Position numbers and translations under genes: made by a program
Notes under the pieces: generated by a model
Seen by the model: only the letters and a program-made list of their open reading frames with translations
The model's database searches: none
Told to the model about the DNA's origin: nothing
In this document: positions 57,903 to 64,000 of the stretch, in pieces
Layout: the number at the start of each line of letters is the position of its first letter
Numbering within the stretch: the stretch's first letter is position 1
Origin: Paracoccaceae bacterium
GTDB taxonomy: Bacteria > Pseudomonadota > Alphaproteobacteria > Rhodobacterales > Rhodobacteraceae
Length of the DNA stretch: 64,000 nucleotides
Direction: 5' to 3'
NCBI GenBank assembly: GCA_014872875.1
Contig: WKFI01000007.1
Span: 112,495-176,494 of the forward strand

Positions 57903-58778
57903 TTACCGGCAATATGGCCCGCCGCGATGCCTGGCAGTATCCAGATGAAAGTGATCCAGATGATACCGGTCCGCGCGTGGCCCCAACACGGTCCCGAACG
58001 GCCCGCAAGCCCGTGAGTGAGCTTTCTGCAAAAGGCTTCGGGTCGAGCTGCCTTTCCATCCTTCTGCGACGGTAATCACTTCCCCGTCCTTCATGATAAA
58101 GGCAGAAATGTCGATGGCATTGCCCTTTCCATGCTCCGAGATCTTGGCACCGGCCTTGTGATTGCGAGTTCGACATACATAATGTGCTGCCACGCGCATC
58201 TCGACAATCGGGCCACGGCGACGGAAGGTTGGTTTTACACCTTTTTCAACCCAATCCTTGAGAGCCTGAGCCGTCTGGCAATTCATCACTGCGCCTTGGC
58301 TGAGACGTACTCCCGACACCTCGGTTACCCGCACCGCATCGGAAATGCCGCATCCCCGAACCGAACTGGAGACTGCTCCGACCTTTTCGCCACGAATGTA
58401 GCGATCACCACAGACAGACCCTTTCTTGGGCGGTTTGCGCCTGCTGAAAAGGCCAGCCTGCACCACGCTTTCAGGCCGAAGGTCAGGTCGCAACGAGACG
58501 GCTGGACTGGAACCTGATAACGGTTCCAGATCGGTCGATATGGCGCTTGCCATCACGGCCACCGGTACAATCGTGGCACGTGTCGCTTGCTGACTTCCGG
58601 GTCGCAGAATTGGCCGCACGGCCAGGGTCGCGGGGGCTTGGGCAGATCCGCCAGAGGTAAACCGGACGACAAAGGGCCGCTCCTGCGGCCGCAGGGACTG
58701 GTCCGGACCAGCCACACTGGGGGTCATTGCGGTCATCATCAGACCGAGGGACAGAAGATATGCCCCCCGATACTTCAT
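57903..58778 (-). CDS. Extensin-like C-terminal domain protein, periplasmic
   Basis: A 291-residue protein with a signal peptide (LLSLGLMMTAMTPSVAG). After a low-complexity region, the extensin-like_C domain (about residues 120-291) holds RGCGISDAVRVTEVSGV, ISEHGKGNAIDISAFIM and YHLDHFHLDTAR. The H-x-x-x-x-x-x-D and H-x-H arrangement resembles the active site of peptidase M15 (D,D-carboxypeptidase) enzymes, so cell-wall hydrolysis is possible. Cysteine pairs suggest disulfides. Its ATG overlaps the stop of tyrA (ATGA), so it appears to be the third gene of hisC-tyrA-extensin. Confidence 0.85.
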   Translation of the reverse strand: MKYRGAYLLSLGLMMTAMTPSVAGPDQSLRPQERPFVVRFTSGGSAQAPATLAVRPILRPGSQQATRATIVPVAVMASAISTDLEPLSGSSPAVSLRPDLRPESVVQAGLFSRRKPPKKGSVCGDRYIRGEKVGAVSSSVRGCGISDAVRVTEVSGVRLSQGAVMNCQTAQALKDWVEKGVKPTFRRRGPIVEMRVAAHYVCRTRNHKAGAKISEHGKGNAIDISAFIMKDGEVITVAEGWKGSSTRSLLQKAHSRACGPFGTVLGPRADRYHLDHFHLDTARHRGGPYCR

Positions 58779-59698
58779 GTCTTGGCCTGTCCGCGGCCAA
58801 AGTCCGGCGCATCCGTATCCTGTCCGGCCTCGATGATACCTCTTCGAATGGCACGGGTACGAGTGAAATAATCGAACAGATGTTGACCATCGCCGGTCCG
58901 GATCGCCCGCTGGAGGGCAAACAGCTCTTCGGTGAACCGTCCAAGAATTTCCAAAGTCGCATCCTTGTTGGTCAGAAAAACATCGCGCCACATGGTCGGG
59001 TCAGACGCAGCGATCCGGGTGAAATCCCGAAAACCGGCCGCAGAGTATTTGATCACCTCACTGTCGGTGACCCGCCGCAGGTCGTCCGCCACCCCCACCA
59101 TCGTATAGGCTATGGCATGCGGGACATGGCTGGTTACCGCAAGTACCAGATCATGGTGGTCGGCATCCATTTCTTCGACATTGGCGCCCATGCCCTCCCA
59201 GAGCGCGCGCAACTGGGCGACGGCCTCGGGATCAGTGCCCTCCACCGGCACCAACAGACACCAGCGATTGTCATACAGCTCGGCAAATCCGCTTTCGGGG
59301 CCGGAATGCTCTGTCCCGGCCAATGGGTGGGCGGGCACGAAATGAACGCCATCCGGAATGTGCGGCTGGACCGCTTCGACGACGTGACGCTTGACCGAGC
59401 CGACATCCGAAACGGTCGCACCGGGTTTCAACACCGGACCGATTTCGGCCATGACAGCCCCCATTGCGCCCACCGGCACGCAGAGAACGACCAGGTCTGC
59501 ACCTTCCGCCGCCTCGGCCGCACTGTCGCACACGCGGTCGCACAAGCCGATGCGGCGGGCTGTGTCGCGGCTGGCTTCACTCCGGGCATAGCCGGTAACT
59601 TCACCTGCCAAGCCGCTTCGCTTGATAGCCCAGAACATCGACGAGGCGATCAGTCCCAGACCGATCAAGGCCACCCTGCCATAGACAATATTGCTCAT
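58775..59698 (-). CDS. tyrA: Prephenate/arogenate dehydrogenase
   Basis: A 307-residue NAD(P)-dependent dehydrogenase. The Rossmann motif is [20 protein letters not shown] (about residues 9-28), and [14 protein letters not shown] follows. Substrate-site residues are expected in [20 protein letters not shown], which contains the His-Pro-x-x-G-x-E motif of TyrA. It makes hydroxyphenylpyruvate or tyrosine from prephenate or arogenate. The start overlaps the hisC stop (ATGA), and the stop overlaps the extensin gene start, so all three are coupled. Confidence 0.95.
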   Translation of the reverse strand: MSNIVYGRVALIGLGLIASSMFWAIKRSGLAGEVTGYARSEASRDTARRIGLCDRVCDSAAEAAEGADLVVLCVPVGAMGAVMAEIGPVLKPGATVSDVGSVKRHVVEAVQPHIPDGVHFVPAHPLAGTEHSGPESGFAELYDNRWCLLVPVEGTDPEAVAQLRALWEGMGANVEEMDADHHDLVLAVTSHVPHAIAYTMVGVADDLRRVTDSEVIKYSAAGFRDFTRIAASDPTMWRDVFLTNKDATLEILGRFTEELFALQRAIRTGDGQHLFDYFTRTRAIRRGIIEAGQDTDAPDFGRGQAKT

Positions 59699-60783
59699 GC
59701 CCGCGCCCCGCCTTTGAAGTCCCGCACTGCTGTCGCCACGCGGCGGCAGGCATCTTCGTCACCGATGGTGATCCGCAAAGCAGTCGGCAGCTTGTAACCC
59801 GCCACACGACGCACGATCAGCCCCTGCGTCTGTAAATAGAGGTCACAAGCCTCGGCCTCGGCCTGATCACCAAAGCGGGCCAAAATGAAATTCGTGCAGG
59901 ACACATCCGAGGCGACACCCAGTTCAGCCAGAGCCTCGGCCAGCCAGGAACGCCATTTGGCATTCTCGGTGCGGCAACGCTCGACATATTCGGTATCCAG
60001 AACTGATGCCTCCGCAGCGGCCAGACCGGTTACAGACACATTGAACGGCCCGCGCACCCGGTTCAGCACGTCGATGATCGGCTTCGGACCATAGCCCCAA
60101 CCGACCCGCGCGCCGCCCAACCCATAGATCTTGGAGAAGGTTCGGGTCATCACCACATTGTCGCGCGCCTCAATCAGCGCGGCGCCAGCATCAAAACCTT
60201 CCACATATTCCGCATAGGCCCCATCCAGCACCAAAAGCGCACCCTCTGGGATGCCCTCCGCAAGGCGGGCTACCTCGGTCTCAGAAATCATCGTCCCGGT
60301 CGGGTTGTTCGGATTGGCAATGAAAACCAATCTGGTCCGGTCGGAACAGCCCGCCAACAAGGCATCCACATCCGTCACACGCTCGCGTTCCTTGACCTCG
60401 ACCGGCGTCGCGCCGGCCGCCAGAGCGCTGATCCGGTACATACCGAACCCGTGCTCGGTAAACAGCACCTCATCTCCGGGACCGGTGAAGCTCTGACACA
60501 GGAACGCAATGATCTCATCGCTGCCCGCGCCACAGATCACCCGTTCGGGATCCAGCCCATGCACCTCGCCAATGGCCTGACGCAGGGCCGCATGATCGGA
60601 GCTTGGATAACGATGCATGTTCGCGGCCACGTCCTGCATCGCCTCGACGGCGCGCTGGCTTGGCCCCAAAGGGTTCTCGTTCGAGCTGAGCTTGACCACG
60701 TTGGTCATCCCCGCCACATGCGCTGCCCCACCCTGATACAGGGCGATATCCATGATCCCGGGCTGCGGTTCGATTTTCGTCAT
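59695..60783 (-). CDS. hisC: Histidinol-phosphate aminotransferase (HisC-type)
   Basis: A 362-residue PLP enzyme of aspartate aminotransferase fold type I. Conserved parts are [35 protein letters not shown] and the PLP-lysine segment [20 protein letters not shown]. It converts imidazole acetol phosphate to histidinol phosphate. In alphaproteobacteria this subgroup also acts on aromatic keto acids, which fits its coupling to tyrA. AAGGAG 11 nt upstream of the ATG sets the start. Confidence 0.94.
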   Translation of the reverse strand: MTKIEPQPGIMDIALYQGGAAHVAGMTNVVKLSSNENPLGPSQRAVEAMQDVAANMHRYPSSDHAALRQAIGEVHGLDPERVICGAGSDEIIAFLCQSFTGPGDEVLFTEHGFGMYRISALAAGATPVEVKERERVTDVDALLAGCSDRTRLVFIANPNNPTGTMISETEVARLAEGIPEGALLVLDGAYAEYVEGFDAGAALIEARDNVVMTRTFSKIYGLGGARVGWGYGPKPIIDVLNRVRGPFNVSVTGLAAAEASVLDTEYVERCRTENAKWRSWLAEALAELGVASDVSCTNFILARFGDQAEAEACDLYLQTQGLIVRRVAGYKLPTALRITIGDEDACRRVATAVRDFKGGARA

Positions 60784-60916
60784 CGATCTAAGCTCCTTCA
60801 ACGGAGCCTTAGTAGCGGGCTGCACCGGATGTGAAAAGCGTCAAACTGTCCGGCCTCGGCAATTGGAAACCAGCGCATCCCCCGCGGCACCCCGTATAAC
60901 ATGCCGGACAGTCCAC

Positions 60917-60980
60917 CTGCTTCTTTCTGGTTGCAAATACCTCGGGGTGAGACCCGCAGGGTCGAGGGGCAGCGCCCCTC
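60917..60980 (+). repeat. Dispersed repeat, family A, copy 3
   Basis: CTGCTTCTTTCTGGTTGCAA then ATACCTCGGGGTGA, followed by two perfect hairpins: GACCC-GCA-GGGTC (60951-60963) and GAGGGGC-AGC-GCCCCTC (60964-60980). The second hairpin overlaps the stop codon of the aminotransferase gene. It is the most complete copy and defines the layout of family A. Confidence 0.75.
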
Positions 60981-62403
60981 AGGCCGCGCGCCTGGCAAAT
61001 CGTGCCGTCGTCGGGTCCGCCCGATACAAGGGTTCAAGCTCATGGGTACGCCTGGCCAACTCCAACACGCTGCGCAGAATGTACCTGACAGTGTCCTCCC
61101 GCATCATGTAGGACAGGTTCAACCGGACCCAACCAGGCTTCAGCAATTCTTCGCCGCGCCCCAGGGCTGCATGCAATTCAGTGCTTGCCGCCTGGTCGAT
61201 GCCTAGCAGTCGGTGGGCATACGGTCCCGCGCAAGCGCATCCGCCGCGGGCCTGGATACCGTACACATCCGACAACATCCTGGTGAACAGCTGCTGGTGA
61301 ACCGGATGACCCTCCGCGTCACGAACCTGGAAGGAAAAGATCGGCAGGCGCTCGGCCTGTCGATGACCTAACACCGACAGGTGTTGGCTATCCCCCCAAG
61401 CCGCCCACGCCATTTGCGCGAATTCGTGTTCGCGGGCTGAAATTGTCTGCTGGCCGAAGGCTTCCTTGACCAGAAAAGCCAGCGCTGCCCGGATATCGCC
61501 AATCACGTTCGGCGTACCTGCCTCTTCGCGGGTGCTCAGGTCGTCGCTGTAGTCATGGACCCAGGGGGATACAAAACTGACCGTCCCGCCACCCGGCCAG
61601 CTGGGACTGGTTCTACGCACGATGGTCTGATCCACCACCAGCAATCCGGAGGCGCCCGGCCCGCCAGGAAACTTGTGCGGGGACACGACGATGGCATCCT
61701 TTGGTTCTCCGCCCTGCGCCCCCATATCGATAGGCAGATAGGGCCCACCCCCGGCATAATCCCAGACCGCCAAGCCACCATGTGCATGCAACAGGCGGGT
61801 GACGGTATCGGTATCCGTCAGGATCCCAGTGACATTGGACGCGGCCGAGAAACTGCCGATCTTCAAATCGCTGTCCTCATATTCGTTCAAGCTTTCCTGC
61901 AGCACCTGCATGTCGGGCCCGCCCCCCGGGGCTTCCGGGATCTCGACCACGATCGCCCTGCTTTCCCGCCAGGGCAGAATGTTCGAATGATGCTCGTAAG
62001 GGCCGATGAACACGACAGGTCGTTCGGCCTGTTCAACCCCCAGCAAACTGACCAGCCGATTCAAACTCGCTGTAGCCCCCGATCCCGTGAAGATTACGGA
62101 ATGCTGCGCCTCTGCCCCGACAAGCCGGGCAATTTCGGCCCGCGCCGCGCGGCGTAATTGCGTGATATAGGACCCGCAATACGATGCCTCGGTATGGCTG
62201 TTCGCGTAGAAAGGCAAAATCTTCTCTGCCACAAAACTCTCGATCGGCTGCATCGCACGCCCCGAGGCTACGTAATCGGCATAGACCAGCGGGACGTCAC
62301 CGGTCAGACCGGGGATCATAATCCCCTCGCCGATCACGCTATCCCGCAAAGCATCGCTGCGGGCCAAATTGTCGAGGATCTGTTTGAATTCGGTCAAGCA
62401 CAT
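60979..62403 (-). CDS. Class V aminotransferase-fold PLP enzyme (cysteine desulfurase/selenocysteine lyase-like)
   Basis: A 474-residue PLP enzyme. Features are FTGSGATASLNRLVSLLGVE, WDYAGGGPYLPIDMGAQG and VVSPHKFPGGPGASGLLVVD with the PLP-binding lysine. GIQARGGCACAGPYAHRLLG near residue 410 contains two cysteines where SufS-type desulfurases have a catalytic Cys. It may act as a cysteine desulfurase or selenocysteine lyase, or on another substrate; the long insertions exceed the usual 400-residue size. GGAGC upstream and MCLTEF mark the start. It is divergent from an Lrp regulator, its probable controller. Confidence 0.8.
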   Translation of the reverse strand: MCLTEFKQILDNLARSDALRDSVIGEGIMIPGLTGDVPLVYADYVASGRAMQPIESFVAEKILPFYANSHTEASYCGSYITQLRRAARAEIARLVGAEAQHSVIFTGSGATASLNRLVSLLGVEQAERPVVFIGPYEHHSNILPWRESRAIVVEIPEAPGGGPDMQVLQESLNEYEDSDLKIGSFSAASNVTGILTDTDTVTRLLHAHGGLAVWDYAGGGPYLPIDMGAQGGEPKDAIVVSPHKFPGGPGASGLLVVDQTIVRRTSPSWPGGGTVSFVSPWVHDYSDDLSTREEAGTPNVIGDIRAALAFLVKEAFGQQTISAREHEFAQMAWAAWGDSQHLSVLGHRQAERLPIFSFQVRDAEGHPVHQQLFTRMLSDVYGIQARGGCACAGPYAHRLLGIDQAASTELHAALGRGEELLKPGWVRLNLSYMMREDTVRYILRSVLELARRTHELEPLYRADPTTARFARRAA

Positions 62404-62506
62404 CTGTCTACGCTCCAATGTTCGCTGTCACTATGAGCGGGAGATGCTGCGAAAACTTGCCCTTTTTTTGCTGATAATTACTAATCTTTGTGTCATATGA
62501 TCTATT

Positions 62507-62968
62507 ATGACTGAAAAACTCGATCAATTTGACCGGGCCATTCTGCGCGAACTTCAACGCGACAGTGCCTTGTCGCAGCGGGATCTGGCAGACAGGATCG
62601 GCCTGTCACAGAATGCCTGTTGGCGCAGGCTCAAAGCATTGAACGAGTCCGGAACTCTGTTGGGGGCCGGCGCAAGGGTTAACCGGCAGGCTCTGGGGCT
62701 GGATCTGGTCGTATTCGTGATGTTGCGTACAAGACATCATTCGGCGGAATGGCTGCAGACCTTCCGGCGGCATGTGCTGACAATTCCTGAAGTAGTCGAT
62801 TTTCATCGCATCGGCGGCGACTACGATTATCAGCTCAAGGTCGTGACTCAGGACATGGCCAGTTACGACAAGGTCTATCAACGGCTCATCGAAAAGGTCG
62901 AGCTGGACAGCGTCACCTCGTATTTCGCAATGGAAGCCATCGCCGAAGGACGCCCGTTACCGATCTGA
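62507..62968 (+). CDS. Lrp/AsnC-family transcriptional regulator
   Basis: A 153-residue regulator. An N-terminal helix-turn-helix covers about residues 5-60 (LDQFDRAILRELQRDSALSQ, LADRIGLSQNACWRRLKAL). A C-terminal RAM effector domain with VDFHRIGGDYDYQLKVVTQD at about residues 99-118 follows. It is divergent from the class V aminotransferase gene across an AT-rich 103-nt spacer and most likely controls it in response to an amino acid. A ligand cannot be named. Confidence 0.92.
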   Translation: MTEKLDQFDRAILRELQRDSALSQRDLADRIGLSQNACWRRLKALNESGTLLGAGARVNRQALGLDLVVFVMLRTRHHSAEWLQTFRRHVLTIPEVVDFHRIGGDYDYQLKVVTQDMASYDKVYQRLIEKVELDSVTSYFAMEAIAEGRPLPI

Positions 62969-63070
62969 AGCAAACTTGAGCGGCTGGATGCCAACGCTGT
63001 TCAAAGCACGAAGACACGCGAAAACTGTGCTATGCTGATCCCGAGGTCAGTTCAGCAGGAGAAGAGAACA

Positions 63071-64000
63071 GTGGTTCCCAGTTGCTTTCGTTTCGCCCTT
63101 CCCGCGCTTTTGAGTGTCGCGTTGTCCGGCCTGCCCGTCAGTCCGGCCAGCGCTCAGAATACCGATATCCCGGCTTGGCTGCAGAAACATGTCGGGACTG
63201 GCGAAGGCCAGATCGCGCCCATTGTGCTGTCGCGTGCCCGCACGCTGTATTACGAGAAAAGACGCAAAGGAGAGGTGCGCAACCCCTGCTACCTCGCCAA
63301 GGATGCTACTCGTCCCAGCACGTCGCGCAGCGGAAAACCGGGACAGCGCTTCTATGTGATCTGCGAATCCAGCCGAACCTTCCGAGCGGTGTCTTCGGGC
63401 TATGGCAATGGGCGGAAACTGCAGCGTGCGAATTTCGCGAATGGCCGGGAATGCGCCAAGAACTTCAGCAACGCCGAGGGATCAAAGCTGACCATGGGCG
63501 GCGCCTACACGACCGCCGAAACCAGAACCTCGTTCAAGGGCTATTATGCCCGGTCTGGTCAAAGGGCTGCCTTCCATCGCACCTTTCTGCTGTTTGACGG
63601 CGAAGGGGAAACGGCAAACGCCCGAGAACGTGCCATCGGTGGACATCAGGCTGTCTTCCTGAAATGGCAATGCCGGTTCAAGAACCCACAAAGCCCCCAT
63701 GCCGACAAACAGGGATATGTCCCTTATGGGCGGCTGGTGAACTATACCGGTGGGCGCAGCAACGGCTGCACGACTTGGTCACCGTCCGAGTCGAAGGAGA
63801 TTCTGGATCTGGTCGAAGGCAATCCCACGACGCTTTATATCTACCCCGAGTCCAAGGACATAAACGCCGTGGCCAAAGCCGTGAGCAAACGGAAATCTCT
63901 GGCAAGTGCCGGTCTATATTGGAACACCGCCTGCCTGGCGGCGATCGGGGCGCCAAGATTCTGGCCCAAACGACAATTGCAACCGATCATCAATGAATGG
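63071..64000 (+). CDS. YkuD-like secreted protein with conserved Cys (N-terminal part, cut by window edge)
   Basis: 310 codons, open at the right edge. The GTG start is preceded by AGGAGAAG. The first 30 residues form a signal peptide (FALPALLSVALSGLPVSPAS, cleaved near SAQ). The body resembles the YkuD_2 group of murein L,D-transpeptidase-like proteins: FHRTFLLFDGEGETANARER, then VPYGRLVNYTGGRSNGCTTW. The SNGCTTW Cys at about residue 235 is the candidate nucleophile. It should be periplasmic and act on peptidoglycan, though catalytic competence is not certain. No stop is reached. Confidence 0.6.
   Translation, partial: MVPSCFRFALPALLSVALSGLPVSPASAQNTDIPAWLQKHVGTGEGQIAPIVLSRARTLYYEKRRKGEVRNPCYLAKDATRPSTSRSGKPGQRFYVICESSRTFRAVSSGYGNGRKLQRANFANGRECAKNFSNAEGSKLTMGGAYTTAETRTSFKGYYARSGQRAAFHRTFLLFDGEGETANARERAIGGHQAVFLKWQCRFKNPQSPHADKQGYVPYGRLVNYTGGRSNGCTTWSPSESKEILDLVEGNPTTLYIYPESKDINAVAKAVSKRKSLASAGLYWNTACLAAIGAPRFWPKRQLQPIINEW

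Overview
The window reads as about 64 kb of chromosome from a marine alphaproteobacterium of the Roseobacter/Rhodobacteraceae group (Ruegeria-like). This is judged from the high GC content, the five-gene F1 ATP synthase operon with no F0 genes beside it, a class A RNase P RNA, many short DUF families typical of Rhodobacterales, and repeated intergenic motifs. There is no rRNA, no tRNA I can support, no CRISPR array, no insertion sequence and no prophage. The region is mostly housekeeping genes plus a few accessory modules.

Layout. 0-5 kb: a partial 8-oxoguanine deaminase-type amidohydrolase, hisN, an XRE regulator, an NADPH:quinone oxidoreductase, a LysR regulator and a DUF1127 protein. 5-13 kb: Bax-inhibitor-1 family protein, GNAT acetyltransferase, lipoprotein, rpmG, rnpB, ampD (apparently with a CTG start), an Excalibur-type lipoprotein, gatA-gatC, a LysE exporter and a ceramidase-family membrane protein. 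13-17 kb: UPF0173 metallo-hydrolase, Stf0-type sulfotransferase, APH(6)-like kinase, tadA and rluB. 17.4-23 kb: a compact co-directional cluster of a 29-residue membrane peptide, XpaC-like protein, TelA, DUF2927 lipoprotein, SPFH-GYF_2 protein and a zinc-ribbon membrane protein; I read it as an envelope-stress system. 23-26.6 kb: Hsp20, nitroreductase, RTX protein and dtd.

26.6-34.7 kb: a catabolic cluster of CocE/NonD hydrolase, Tat-exported oligopeptide-type binding protein, two permeases, a fused two-domain ATPase and an alkaline-phosphatase-superfamily enzyme. 34.8-41.5 kb: alpha/beta hydrolase, acyl-CoA synthetase, ABC exporter, GlxA-type AraC regulator and a small H-type lectin. 41.6-46.5 kb: atpHAGDC. 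46.5-47.4 kb has no gene I can support. 47.4-52.4 kb: methyltransferase, gloB, clpA and an M23 peptidase. 52.5-56.1 kb: a MotA-like/OmpA-like pair with a very long coiled coil. 56-64 kb: gamma-glutamylcyclotransferase, DUF2125 protein, extensin-like peptidase, tyrA-hisC, a class V aminotransferase with a divergent Lrp regulator, and a partial YkuD-like protein.

Two families of short dispersed repeats stand out, with three copies each in the window. One has a hairpin whose stem sequence changes while pairing is kept; its three copies fill intergenic gaps between convergent genes. The strongest candidates for undescribed biology are the TelA/SPFH envelope cluster, the stator-like MotA/OmpA pair and these repeats. 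All functional statements rest on motif recognition and context, because no database search was possible.
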